Of a stretch of 64,000 nt of DNA, positions 31,177-63,900 are shown piece after piece; within the stretch, counting starts at the first letter, position 1, and each line of letters begins with the position of its first letter. Under the pieces are notes generated by a model. That model did not search any database. It worked only from the letters and a program-made list of their open reading frames with translations, and was not told where the DNA came from. Source of the stretch: Notamacropus eugenii. Its lineage: Eukaryota > Chordata > Mammalia > Diprotodontia > Macropodidae. The stretch covers positions 57,648,919 through 57,712,918 of the forward strand of contig NC_092875.1 in assembly GCF_028372415.1 (NCBI RefSeq), written 5' to 3'. The position numbers were made by a program, and so were the translations under genes.

Positions 31177-33646
31177 GTGAGAGTGATAAAGGTAACGTGT
31201 GGTACAGAGTGCTGGACTGATCTTAGACTTATCCTTTCCAAGCTAAATATTTGCGTTCATCAAAAGCGCTGCCCGCAAGGCAAAATGACTACCAGAAAAA
31301 TCAATGTCAACAAATTAGAGCACTTCTTTGAGAGTGAACAGTTTGTTGCTAACTGGGAGGGAAGGTTGAGCCAACATACAGTTGGCAACAGTGGAGCAGA
31401 AAAAGAGTGGGCAACTTTCAGAGATTTGGTGTACAGCACTGCATTTGCTTATCTAGATCAGAACACTCACGAACACCAAGACTGGTTTGATGAAAATGAT
31501 GGGGAGATTCTGAAGCTGCCTAACAGAAAACGAGAACTACACGGAATAAACCAGCAGGATAGTTCATCCACCTCTAAGAAGGCAGCTTTTAATTCAACCA
31601 AAAGCAAAGTACAAGCAAAGCTTAGAGAGATGCAGGATTCCTGGCTCAGTAAGAAGGCAGATGAAATTCAGTTTTATGCTGATAGTAACAATCCAAAGTG
31701 CTTTTTTGATTCCCTGAAAGCTATTTATGGACCTATGGTGCATCACAACTACTCAGTGCTGGTGGAGACACATTGTTTAGTGATAAGGACAAGATCCTAG
31801 AGAGGTGGGCTGAACATTTCCATAGTGTTCTCAATAGACGATCATCAATCAATGCTGAGGCCATTGACCATTTACCTCAGTTTGAAGTCAGTCCCTCCTT
31901 AGCTGAACTTCCAATTGAAGAAGAGGTTTTCAAGGCCATTAGGTTCCTTTGACGTGATAAAGCACCTGGTGTTGATTCTATTCCAGCTGAGATTTACCAG
32001 GTAGAGGGACCATTGCTCATACAAAAGTTGAGTGAAATTTTCCAGATTATATGACAAGAGGAGGTTATCCCCCAGGAGTTCAAGGATGCCTCCATGGTCC
32101 ATCTCTATAAAGGTAAAGGGAATAGATTGTCCTGTGAAAATCACAGGGGGATCTCTCTCTTAGTCATTGCTGGCAAAATTCTTGCTAGAGTCCTCCTTAA
32201 TAGGCTGATCCTTCCCCTGGAAGATGGTCATATATCTAAGAGTCAGTGTGGCTTCAGAAAGGGCTAAGGAACAGTTGATATGGTGTTTGCTGCCCGATGA
32301 CTCCAGAAGAAATTCCAGGAGCAGAATAGAGGTCTGTACACAATGTTTGTATATCTGATCAAAGCCTTTGACACTGTTAGTCATGAGGGCTTATGGGAAA
32401 TTATGTCAAAATTTGGTTGCTCAGAGAAGTTCATCGGTATTGTACATAAATTTCACGATGGCATGTTTGCCCAGGTTCTGGGTGGTGGACCATGTTCTCG
32501 TGCCTTCTTAGTCACCAATGGAGTGAAACAGGGCTGTGTGCTTGCTCTCATGTTTTTTAGGATGATGATTTCAGCCACGTTGTCAAATGTTTTCAATGAG
32601 GATGAACACGGCATTAAGGTCAACTACTGTACTGATGGCAAGTTCTTCCATTTGAAAGGTGCTACAAGCCAAGACCAAAGTGAAGGGAGTGTTAGTGTAT
32701 GATTTTCTGTTTTCAGATGATTGTGCACTCAATGCAGCCTCTGAAGCTGAGATGCAACAAAGTATGGATCAATTCTCTGCTGCCTATGTTAATTTTGGCC
32801 TAATAATTAACACCAAGAAAACACAGGTGCTCCATCAGCCACCACATCACCATCCATATATGGAAACAGCGATTACAACAAATGAAGTTTTTAATGCTGT
32901 GAATAAGTTCACTTATCTTGATAGTGTACTTTCCAGGCATGTACACATTGACAATGAAGTTGATGTATGTTTTGCCAGAGTTAGCTCAGTGTTTGGGAGT
33001 CTCCAAAGAAAAGTTTGGGAAAGAAGAGGTATTAGACTGAATACCAAACTCAAAGTCTACAGAGCTGTTGTGTTGACTTCATTGTTGTATGCCTGTGAAA
33101 CATGGATAGTCTACCAGTGCCATGCCAGGAAACTGAGTCACTTTCATTTGAACTGTCTCAGGAAGATTCTGAGGATCACCTGGCAGGATAAGGTACTAGA
33201 CACTGAAGTCCTTGCTCGAGCTGAACTGCCAAGCACTCAAACTATGCTTCAGAGTACATAACTTTGATGGGCTCACCACGTTGTTCGAATGTAAAATGTG
33301 TGCTTGCCAAAAAGACTATTTTATGGAGACCTCTCAAGGGGCAGGTGATCACACGGTGGTCAGAAGAAGCAATACAAGGACACTCTCAAGGTCTCTCTCA
33401 AGAACTTTGGATTTGACTGTGCAGCATGGGACACACTGGCACAGGACCACTCAGCATGACGTGCCTATATCAGAAAGGGTGCTGTGCTCTTATGAGCAAA
33501 GCAGAATTGAGGCAGCACAAAGTAAACGTAGGATGCATAAATTTGGAGTACCTACCACCAAAATTCATACAGACTATCTGTGCCCAACCTGTGGTAGAGC
33601 ATTCCGAGCTCGTATTGGTGTGATCAGCCATAGACAGACACGCTGA
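31177..33646 (+). pseudogene. RTE linker, reverse transcriptase and C-terminal zinc-finger remnant
   Basis: Three main open pieces (31177-31800, 32343-32702, 32659-33261) and a tail (33212-33646) together show RT motifs in order: AFDTV, NGVKQGC and SDDC. The catalytic box reads FSDD instead of the usual FADD. Stops and shifts separate the pieces. Confidence 0.8.
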
Positions 33647-33739
33647 AACTTCTCTTTATCGTGGTGATGTCATTTTGGTCCTCTTTGAAGATGGACAACA
33701 GCCAACCAACTAGATCCTTGCTAATCAGAGATTTCAACT

Positions 33740-34015
33740 ACTTTTAGTAATCTAAGGGATACAGTGGATACAACACTAGGCCTGGAGTTATGGAAGTACT
33801 GAGTTCAAATCCAACTTCAGGTACTTACTAGCTGTGTGACCTCGGGCAAGTCACTTAACATCTATTTGCCTCAATTTTCTTCTGTAAAATGTGGACAATA
33901 ATAGTACCTGCCTCCCAGTGTTGCTGTGAGGATCAAATGAGATAATAATAATAATGTATTTAACACAGTGCCTGGCACATAGTAGACACTATAATGTTAG
34001 TTATGATTATTATTT
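33740..34015 (+). mobile_element. Marsupial MIR/CORE-type SINE
   Basis: Contains GAGTTCAAATCC (B box), AGCTGTGTGACCTCGGGCAA, CAATTTTCTTCTGTAAAATG and CACAGTGCCTGGCACATAGT in order. Confidence 0.8.
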
Positions 34016-34189
34016 TTAGTCATTTTTGTTCTGCCTCTCTCAATCTGATGATCATTTTGCTTGTTGGAGAAAAAGAAGCAAGAAGTGAGTGGTGCCATCT
34101 TGTGCCTGTTATTCATGACCATCTTTCCATTCATTCCAACAGAGGTCTGATTCCTTTCTTAGTCTTCCATTGGTAACCAGCATTTTTTA

Positions 34190-34310
34190 TTGCTTTAATT
34201 ACTTATTAATTCATTAAATTAATCAATTTAATATTATTAATGTTAAATTATTATTAAATAATTAAATATTAATAATTAATTAATTAACTTGCTTAAATAA
34301 TAATGCTTTT
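34190..34310. repeat. AT-rich ATTAA microsatellite-like tract
   Basis: Repeated TTAATTAATTA and TATTAATTA runs over about 120 bases. Confidence 0.7.
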
Positions 34311-35021
34311 ATTGCTTTAATGTTCACATCAGTGTGGGTACTCCTTCCACAGGTAGAGCATGTGACTCAGTCCTTCATCTCTTAATAACTGCTCCGTTTT
34401 GTTTCTGCCAACATCTTCCTGTTTAGCTCAGGATAAGTTTATCTCAGGATAAAGCCATCTTTTGTCTCAGTTCTTCCCTAGCCCTTAGTCATTGAATGGG
34501 TGTTGCCTCAGACAAACTGAGACCTGGGAAATACGTTAATTTAGAAAGGCCAAGTTCATCTACTGCATCCTGGGCCATTGCCGGTCATCTTGACTTTTGT
34601 CTTGCCACTGGACTTTGATGACTGGAGGAGAGAGTGAGGCTGATCATTTCACACAGCTCTGTCCCACTTAAATCCAATTCACCAGTAAGTCAAGACATGA
34701 CTCTCATGATGTCATTGACCCTCTTCCAGAATGAAGGAAGGAGAAACAATAAGAAATTCATCTACCGAAATTTCATCATCATGGGGATGACTTCGGCTGT
34801 GATACCCAACAATTCCTCACCACCCTCAGTTGCCTCTCTTCTGGAGGGCTGAGCAACAAGCTTCTCCCATTGCTTCCTTCTGTAGAGGGTTGCTAAGCGT
34901 TTCCAGCCAACTCTTCATTTCCCTCTTGCTGCTCTGCTTGCTTTTGACTATGCAAACATCACCCCACAGAGGACCCTTCCCCTCCCTCCTTTTATGGAGT
35001 ATCTTCCCCTACTAGATTGTC

Positions 35022-35125
35022 AATTCCTTGAGGGCAGGGATTGTCTGTTTTTTCTCATTTGTATTCTCAGTGCCTAGCCCAGGGCCTAGCACACAGGAGA
35101 CACAAATACTTATTTATTGGACCAT
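35022..35125. repeat. Ancient L2-like tail
   Basis: GATTGTCAATTCCTTGAGGG followed by CCTAGCACACAGGAG. The same phrase pair recurs at 55340-55440 and 63225-63340. Confidence 0.5.
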
Positions 35126-35204
35126 ACTATGAGAGGCTTATCTATGTCTGAGTGCAAATCATCTATACACCAAATACACCCAGAATGCTAGGAAGTCTTC
35201 TTCT

Positions 35205-35430
35205 GATTTAATGGGTGTGCATGTATACATATACACATATGAAATATATACATATGTATGTGCCACAGGCAGCACATGTATATATATATGTGTATATGGA
35301 AACACACACAAATACATACATGTAGATGGAGGCATGTGTATGTGTATATTTAAGCAATATAGGTGTATGTCCACATATGATACACACACATATACATATG
35401 TATATATGTACACATATGCATGGATAGACA
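35205..35430. repeat. Alternating purine-pyrimidine (TATACACATATG)n tract
   Basis: Dense ATACACATATG and TGTATATATG runs, capable of Z-DNA-like structure. The open frames over it are low-complexity artefacts. Confidence 0.75.
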
Positions 35431-36149
35431 CACTCTAAGTCACCCAGAAATTTAGATGAATATGACTTCCTTTCTCAAAAGGAAACTCTAGTCTCAAATG
35501 TGCTTTTAGGATACATAAATTAGAGGGATTAGGGATCTGGGGTCCACTCAACAGTCCTCATACAGAAGTGACAGTGAGCCTAGGGCATGTGGGCAACATC
35601 AGTGTTCTGGACAATGGATCCCAAAGAATGAATAGGTTCCAGTCATATCAAGGGGACATTTGAAGAAAGTACACTTAAAACCTCTGGAATGATTTGTCCT
35701 TGAAAATTAAGTGACAAAACCATCCATCCTTGGAATACATTGAAGGAATCTGAAAATTTCCCAAAGAAATTTCTGATTTCACTAAGGTTAAAGCTATGCT
35801 GCTGCTGGTACGTGTAGACTCACCACAAATTCCAGGTATGAATACAATACAGCAAACAGCAAGTTGGGTTCCAATACTTCTATCTGTGTGACCTGTGCCA
35901 GAAGATCGAATCATACAGACAAGAAGAACACAAGAACACTAGTTCTTTTCCTCTAAAGTGGTTCCAGAGAAATTGAACTTTGGAGGTTCCCTCATAACAG
36001 AAGACTAAAAGCAGTTATTGAGATAGTTCATGAGGAAGATAGATGTGTTCTTATTGTATGAATGGGATGTGCTCAAGCTCAGTAACTGATTCCATACTAT
36101 TAGTGAAATGTCTGTTTTCTGGGACTGATGATCTCAGAAGTCATCACAA

Positions 36150-36900
36150 GAATTTGTTGATTAATAACATCATATCATCCAACAGTCAATATGAATTGCC
36201 TCTAGTCTTATTATTAAAAAATGGAAAAGTATGAACGTATCTATTGTTAGCCTTTAAATAAAGGAGTCAAACCATCATAAGAGTTCAGGATATATTGAAT
36301 TATCCATCAGACAGACAATGGTTCTCAGTACTAGATTTCCATAGTGTCCACTACCTAACTCTCAAGACAGAAAAAGACAAGAAGATTGCTTTTATAAACT
36401 CAGATGGATATGTATCAGTTTCATCTCATGCTGCAAGGAATGTCAGGGAAACCTGTCAGTTTCCAAAGACTAATGGAGAAAGTAGTTGGATATATGAACT
36501 AAGCATCAACATATCTTGAAAACATCATTGACTCTGGGAAGAATAAAAATGTTGGAGTGACGAAAAGAAAATTGCCTAAAATTTTTCAAGGGTAAATGTC
36601 AGTTTTGTACAGTTTTGGCCAAGTCTGTAGGTCACATCCCAAGAAGGGGTGAGCATCCACACAGAGAAGATAAAGGTGCTCCTGATTTGTCCATGTTCAA
36701 AGAACCTTTATGATGGAAGTTTTCTAGAACTGGGCAGTTATTGTCTCTGTTTTGTTAGGAACTCTACTGTTGCTGCTAAACCATTGAATGGCTTCTTTCA
36801 AGATTACAGAGTTATTTCTACATGGGTGGTGGTGAACTTGTGATATGTACATGAAGGTGATTTAAGAAGCAGAAGCTTTAAAGAGGAGAGGAGACATGCC
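36150..36900 (+). pseudogene. Ty3/gypsy-type pol remnant
   Basis: Reading several frames shows the gypsy RT order. First comes a PLVLLLKNGKV block (36195-36230). Then SDRQWFSVLDFHS and LTLKTEKDKKIAFINSDG follow (36305-36415). Further on are KCQFC and VGHIPRRG-type pieces (36596-36650), then TEKIKVLLICPCSKNLYD and FVRNSTVAAKPLNGFF (36660-36795), which fit the linker after the RT. Every frame is broken. No gag or LTR was seen. Assignment is by motif order. Confidence 0.65.
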
Positions 36901-37241
36901 AGTAGAGGTCAGAGAGGCTTGCTTAGATTAGAAAAGAACAATTTCACCCATGGATAGTGGTGATTCTATATCTCCTAAGTCATAGAGAAATCATAGGGCC
37001 AGTAAGGAATCTTCTCAGGAGAGGACCAATGTTTCCCTGGAGGAGAATCTAGAGAAACTTGAATTGGATGTGTAACTTATTACCTATGATGGCAAATATC
37101 TGAGTTTAAAAAAAGGGCATTGTTGAAAGTTTTAAAGGTCTTATTTTCATATTTATTTTTAATTTAATTTTTTGTCATATTTTAAGTTCCAAGCCATGTC
37201 GTTACCTTGCTCCCCACCCCACACAACGAAATCCATTATTT

Positions 37242-37243
<2 letters not shown>

Positions 37244-37301
<58 letters not shown>
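37244..37301. repeat. (CA)n microsatellite
   Basis: About 29 uninterrupted CA units, likely polymorphic. Just downstream of gene B. Confidence 0.95.
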
Positions 37302-37302
<1 letters not shown>

Positions 37303-37794
37303 CATTTTGTAGTTGCAGCTCCTTTAACAGATCTTTTAGCCACCTCCACCACCCATTGTGGAGCTAAGGTGCTGTGATTAATAAGTCTTTCTTCTGTAGA
37401 GGTTATGCTACAATTCTTATTTTGTTCTAGCAACATGTTGTCCTTGAACTGGAGTCTTGACTGAGGGGGCAGGAAAAAGAATAGGGGAAGGGTAATGCTA
37501 GGAGCTCTCAAAAATAACTAAAATGTTACCGATTAGAGAGTGGGTGAATATTTGTAAATGGATGCTCTTTGACACAATTTCTTACTTGGTGAGTCTGCCA
37601 GCCTGGATCTAGTCTCTCTCTCCAGTTAATCACATGATTATTCAGAGTTCATTAATTGTAGAATTGGAAGAACCTTACAGACCAACTAGTCCAATTTTTC
37701 ATAATTAGTACAGAGGGATTTATGAGTAATTTGTCAAGGCTAGGGACTAAGGGCTCCAGAGCCTGAGGCCCTAGAGTACTAGATCTCTGAGATC

Positions 37795-37800
37795 TTTATT
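37795..37800 (-). promoter_or_regulatory. Candidate poly(A) signal of CYP4F gene B
   Basis: AATAAA on the - strand, 212 bases after the stop, is the nearest canonical hexamer found downstream. Use is inferred only. Confidence 0.4.
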
Positions 37801-38011
37801 GCTTCTTTCTAGGGACTAGGTTTGAAAACACAGAGTCTTGGCTTCTATTCCCTGCTCCCAGCATGAACTTCTTGCCATAGAGACACATAATGAATGTAAA
37901 ATATTAGATGCAGAATTGTGTTGTATTTAGAATCACAGCAATAAAGAAATGGAAAGGAAGGCAGCCATCAGGTTCTCATGTCTGCTCAAGACCAGAGAAA
38001 ATGTTTATCTA

Positions 38012-58347
<20,336 letters not shown>

Positions 58348-58621
58348 CTGCAGAAAGAGACCAAAAATGAGGACTTAGTGGGGAGAAACAGGAGGGGAAG
58401 TCAGCTGGCAGGAGCCAGCTGAAATAGGTCTTTGAAACGGTAAGGACTCCAGCATACACAGGAGGGCCTACTGTACAAGTTCTTAGATCTGCTTTCCTAA
58501 AAGGAAAGCAACTTTTGAGGGGTCAACAATCTATTTTAATCAAGCACATATATCATTCACTTAGCTCAGGGGAAAAAGTCATCATCCTGAACTTCAGAGA
58601 AAAGGCAAACAGAGGAAATAA

Positions 58622-58718
58622 AGACCAACAGACAGGGCTTCCAACTGTCTGACCATAAGCAATACGTACATCATAGATCAACAGACAGATCCAACTGTCT
58701 GACCATTACTTACATAGG
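58622..58718. repeat. Short tandem duplication upstream of gene B first coding exon
   Basis: Two roughly 50-bp units share CAACAGACAG, TCCAACTGTCTGACCAT and TACATAC/TTACATA endings. It lies about 275 bases before the first coding exon acceptor. Confidence 0.7.
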
Positions 58719-58954
58719 TGGTTACCAGAGAGAGAAGCACCAACATCTGTGTTTTCAAAGCTGGGGGGCTCCTTAGCAGCTGCCTAGAGTCTCATGTGGC
58801 TAAACAAATACTTCAAATGAGTGAGCCCCAAAGTAAAACCTCACCTCAGAGTGTTTTTACACTTTTCAGAACTGGAGGGCAGGACCTTCTGGTTCAGTAC
58901 CTCAATAGAAATTAACAAAAGATATTGAGTCCTATTAATGGGACCTCAAATTAC

Positions 58955-59390
58955 TGTGTGGGATGGCTCAAGTCCCTACATAAATCAGTTACTCAGAGGC
59001 CTCTCAAAGTGATAACAGAAAAGAGATTTGATTCTCGAGAAGCAGGGCGAACCTGTAGGAGTAGGAAAGCCAAAGACAAAGAAAAGGGCAGTGATTTACA
59101 TAGACCCTAATGCAAGTCCCTCCTTCTCCACTGACCATTATCCTCATTAGTTGAGAATATGATCTTACATTCTAGACACGAAATCTAACCAATCCCTTTT
59201 GAAATGAAGATATCGAGGAATTATGTAAATTTTATCCAATCATTGAGACCCTAATACACTACACAGTTTTATATCCTTATTTGGAACCATTCTATTCTAA
59301 AAATATTGTAACCTTGAGCCTCTAGGTCTTACCTCGCCCCTGGGAGAAGAATTACAATCTGAGAAGTCTTCACTAAACCTATCCCACTCA
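58955..59390 (-). mobile_element. Solo LTR, family 2 copy 2
   Basis: 436 bp, the same length as copy 1 at 28816, with TG...CA ends and 4-bp duplication TTAC (58951-58954 and 59391-59394). Same orientation as gene B and about 600 bases before its first coding exon. The TATA box of copy 1 is changed here (- strand CTATGTAAATC). Confidence 0.88.
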
Positions 59391-59394
59391 TTAC

Positions 59395-60650
59395 CTTTAT
59401 ATAATTACGTTTATAAATTGACCTTAAATTACCATTACACTCTTGAGCCAATTGTTCAGTTTTCAGAGTGAGCATTTACATCTTGGAAATTATCAAACTA
59501 GTCAAATCAGTACCTGATTTATTGTTTCAGTTGTTGTCTAGCCTTAAAAAAGTGATGGAAAAATGTTAAAGATGCAGATTAAAGTTAAACATGTGTCATG
59601 TATATTTACCCCCTTCTCCCTGAAAGCCAGTTGTAAAACATTTGCCAGCACAAGCCTGCATGTAACTGACATAAGGTGAGAGACATGAAGGAAGGCAAAG
59701 GGGAAGAAATATGTGGAGGGATGTGGGGGAAGAACAAAGTCTATGCAAGTCTGCAAGATTAAAGAACAAGGCCAGGAAAGGCATCTTGCAGAAGTTGTGA
59801 ATTGTGTGATGGCATCATCTCATCTAGGCTCTGGAAGGTTTCATCCCCATTCTCAAGGTCTAAATAGGGAAAGAGGAGAAGAGATAAGGGCATGGAGATA
59901 TGTACAGGGGGTAGTCGATGATCAAGTATATCCTTATGTTGAAACAGCCCTCTCACAGAGGCTGTCAAAGATGCTGAAATTGTAGGGGGTTGGGTGCAGC
60001 TTTCCCAATCCCTGGGAATCTTATTTGCTAAAGCTACTGCTCCCCATTAGTCCGGAACCCCTCTCTGACCCTTTCCATTTCTATTGAAGTCAGGTGGGCT
60101 GCATGCATTATTCTTTTCCATCTGCAGGAAACCCTTGCTACTGTTTAGGGATCATAGCTGGCTGCAGCTGGGACAGGAACGATTAATTGGGCTCCTTCCT
60201 TCTCATAATTTCTTCAGCCATTTTGCTTCCTGTGGCTCAGTTTGTGGTGCCTGACCCTGGGACTCTGGTCAGTATAGGCAGTATAGGCAGTATATAGGAA
60301 GGTAAAAAACTTAATATTTTATACCTCAGGAGGAGAGACCTTCTGTCAATAGTCCTTAAACTTCACTACTGAGCCTCCATGGAAAAGCAGGGGGTAAAGG
60401 GAACAGGGAGCAGGGTTTGGTTGGAAAGATACCTTCTTAGGTAAGAGGCCGAAAAGCTTGTTCAGTATATTGAGGGAAAGGGAAAGTTTGGAAAAAACCA
60501 ACAACCCTGCTACCTTGTATTTTTAGGGCAATGTTTACCAAATGCTGATTTAACAATTGTTTAGTTAGGCTTTAGGTTCTTTGGTTTATCTGATGAATTT
60601 ATTATTAACTAGTCAATAAATGCTTTGCCATTAATTTTTAAAAATTTCCT
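59395..60650. other. Upstream of gene B, nothing recognised
   Basis: No gene or named repeat. It may hold the noncoding first exon or promoter of gene B, or part of the ERV relic to its right. Confidence 0.4.
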
Positions 60651-62110
60651 GTGTGCACAACCAAATGAAATGTACCAGGTATGCTGGTGGTGAAGGGTGA
60701 TGACATTTGGGAGCAGTGGATACTGATATTAAAGGATGACCAGAGAAGTTAGTCCACTTCCTGGTGGAGTATGGCATCTGGACCTGCTATACCATTGACG
60801 AGAAGAGGAGAATATGGGAACAGGCCCAGAAGTTTGGGGATCATTTGGCTAGCTCTGATACCATGAAGTATCCCCCTTCCTTGCCCCCTAGAATAACTGC
60901 TGTTCCCACTAGTGACCCAGAATGGGATTATCAGAAGAATTCTACTTTTTCCATCTTTCTCGCCAAGCATGGGGCAAAAATTGAGATTGAAGGTAAGGTG
61001 ACTTGATTTATAATTGGTAAAGGGATTATGTTCTCTCTTTGAATTGATTACTCTGGCCCTACTCACCCCTCGACCTGTTGGGTCAATGGCATTGAAAGGA
61101 AAATTAAGGATACAGAGAGACATATCCCCTTCTCTGCCTATTTGAGGATCTGTTGTTTGAACATTCCTTACTTTTCCTCTCTTCTTACCCCCACATCCTT
61201 GTTGGGAAGGGACCTTATGGTGAAATTGGGGAGCCAGTTTTATTTAGCTAAGCCTCCCATCTCTCTTTTTCCTCTGTTCACTAGACTTCCCCATGTTCCC
61301 TTGGAAGTGTGGGAGACAATTGAGCCAGTTGTTTGGGATCAGGGAATTCTTGGGTGAGCTACTCGTGCCATCCCAGCTGTTGTTCCCCCGTCATTGCCAA
61401 TATCCAATTAACCCTGAGGACTGGAAGGGATTGAAAAATTTCTTAAGTATAAAATCCTTGTCCCTTGCTAGTCCCAATGTAATATCCTTATCTTTCCTGT
61501 AAAAATCCTAATGAGTATTGAATGGTTCAAGATCTCAGGGCTGTTAATGAAACTGTTATTCCCATACACCCCATAGTCTCTAACCCATCTACTGTACTCC
61601 TTCACATTCCTGGGGGTACCTAATGGCTTTCCACTCTGGATCTCAGAGATGACTTTTTCTGTATACCTCTTCAAACAGACTCACAATTTATTTTTGCCTT
61701 TGAATGGACACGCCCTGGGAAATCAAATCCATATCAGCTAACATGGACAGTCTTGCCCCAAGATTTTTGGGGTAGCCCCCATTTATTTGGTCAGGCCTTG
61801 GGAAGAGATTTAAGGGACATGAAACTAAGAGATAGTAGCTTAATTCGGTACATGGGCGATATTCTCATTTATAGTCCCACCTGGGAGGCTTCTTTGGTTG
61901 CTGCTACAGGAGCTTTTGATTCTTTGGGTATTCTAGGCTGTCTCTGAACAAAGTCCAAACTAAAATATCTGAGCCATGAACTAAAGCCTACCTCTTGCTC
62001 CTTAACCTCAGAGAGGTTAACAGTCCTTCTCCAACCTAATTGTCCTCTTTTGCACACTCCTGTGTTTATCACAGCCTTCCTAAACTGTGACTCTTAGAAA
62101 GGAATATAAA
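60650..62110 (+). pseudogene. Class I ERV gag/pol relic
   Basis: At 60764-61006 a capsid-like open stretch (YGIWTCYTIDEKRRIWEQAQ) resembles gammaretroviral gag. From about 61505 a broken reverse transcriptase follows, with MVQDLRAVNETVIPIHP, STLDLRDDFF, FAFEWTRPGK, QLTWTVLPQ, SPHLFGQALGRDL, and YMGDILIYSP where the catalytic YVDD box should be. TAG/TGA stops and shifts interrupt it (for example 61619-61621 and 61945-61947). No LTR was identified for it. Upstream of gene B and opposite in orientation. Confidence 0.78.
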
Positions 62111-63220
62111 CTCAATATGGGAACTGACTGTAATACTATTACTATTACTGACTGTATTTACTATGCCTACTGTCACCTTTCTGTCCTTGGATCATATGCC
62201 TGTCTTCATGAAGTTTAAGATTGTCTCAGTTTTTCTGGATACCGCATCACATTGTTGGCATACTGAATCTATTTGATAGATATGCTGTTTGATAGGTAGG
62301 CAGGAGTTGATGGGGCTCCTTGGGAGGTTATATGAGTGTTAATATATTGGAAAATCTCTAGATAGCTAAAAGTTATTTCCTGAATTAAAGAGGTGTCTCC
62401 CGTCCCTCTTTGCCCCAGCTACCTGTAGCCTTGGGCCTTGGATGTCCTGCCCACAATGGGCTCCAAGGAGAGTTCAAGGATGGGACTGAGGGAGGAAGAA
62501 GGGAAAAATGCTCAAAGTTGGGACATCAGGATTTAGTGAGTTTGAGAGGCTAAGGGATAAGGTTTGGGCATAAGGAACTTGGGGGCTGAGGAATGGTTTA
62601 TACTTTGGAAAAAGGGATCCTGTCTTTGTTTGAGGCGACACAAGATGCTAGTCTCCCTCTATAATAAAACACTGGAAAAGCATTACCAGGGATCTGCTGG
62701 TAAATGTTAAGCAACAAACCCTCTGATTCATTCATTTTTTTCAGAAATTATTTAAGTATTATTTTGGTAAAAAGTATCTTATTTTTTCCATTTACATGTA
62801 AAGATAAGTTTCATTTTTATAAGATTTTGAGTTTCAAATTTTTCTTTCTTTCTCCCTCACATTCTCCCTGCCCAAGATGAAAAGCAATGGGATATAGGTT
62901 ATACATGTGAACATTAGCTCTCTGACTCATTTAAAGTTTAATCTGCATTATTAATGTTGTCTCTATCACTTTTTTAAGTCTAGTTCATCGATAGAACTAT
63001 AATGGTCACAACAAAATTTAACAATCACTCTGCAGTAGAACCTGGCTTCAGCCCACTCCTGATTGGCATTATAAATCACAAGGAGCCTGTCATAGGTTCA
63101 GACCATCCAAAGGCCTGAGAAGAAACAAAACCCCTGGTATATGGGAGTAGCTCCTACTCCTTAGTGGTCTTGAACCTTCTCCTCTAAGATTATAATTCTC
63201 CTCCGTGTTGTATTTGTTTA
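62111..63220. other. Nothing recognised, except an L1-like tail
   Basis: 62760-62910 has the TCAAATTTTTCTTTCTTTCTC and AAAAGCAATGGGATATAGG wording of L1 3' ends. The rest is non-coding. Confidence 0.4.
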
Positions 63221-63224
63221 TCTC

Positions 63225-63900
63225 CCCTATTAGTATGTAAATTCCTTGAGGGCGTCTTCTTGCCTTTCTTTAAATCCCTAGAATTTAGCATAATGCTTGG
63301 CACATAGTAAGTAGTTAATATATATTTTTTGACTGATTGATTGGTCTCCCTGCTCAGTCGCTCCTTTTGCCTATCCATTTCCCATACAGTTGCTAGATGG
63401 TCTAACCATGTTACCTATCTGCTCATAAACCTCTGTCACTTCCTATGAAAAAATGCAGCCCTCAGTCTGTCATTCAAGGTCCTCTATGATCTGGATCCAT
63501 CATACTTCTACTTCCTGGTTTCCTATCATTTTGCTTTAAGAACTTAAATGTTCCAGCACAGCTAAACTACTAATGATTTCTTGAACTTGACGTCAGATAT
63601 CTTACCTCCTTGCATTTACACAAGTTGTTCTGCATTCCTGGAATGATCTACCTCTTCACCTCTCCATCTTAGAATCCATTTCTCCCTTCCATATTCAACT
63701 CAAGTGGTACTTCCTCCATGAAGCCTTTTCTGATTCCTTTGGTTTTAGGTCCTTTCTCTTTTCAGAACTTCCTAGAGTATTTTACTTGAGTTCTCCCTTA
63801 CTAACTTAACTCCCTTCCTTGGATTATACCTATCCATGAACATGTCTTATCCCTACCCCATCCCTAGTAGAAAGTGAGCTCCTTGAAGACTTGATATAAG
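63225..63900. repeat. L2-like repeat
   Basis: AATTCCTTGAGGGCG and TAATGCTTGGCACATAG, then AGGTCCTCTATGATCTGGAT, GTTCTGCATTCCTGGAATGA, and TTCCTCCATGAAGCCTTTTC in L2 order. Confidence 0.55.

Larger units (their letters stand above)
30420..33710 (+). mobile_element. RTE-type LINE retrotransposon, inactive
   Basis: An AP-like endonuclease comes first (KCHATIISAYVPTMTN, IILGDFNVKAG). The linker and reverse transcriptase follow (FIVHLYKGKGN-type block, CGFRKG, KAFDTVSHEGLWE, NGVKQGC, FSDDCA at the catalytic box). After these come LYACETW, LNCLRKILRITWQDK and a C-terminal zinc-finger-like CPTCGRAFRARIGVISH. The tail ends GGACAACAGCCAACCAAC at 33710. It is broken by an inserted SINE (30856-31164), frameshifts near 31800 and 32660-32700, and in-frame stops near 31950, 32050 and 32265. 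The clade is from motif recognition; the exact family is not named. Confidence 0.82.
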
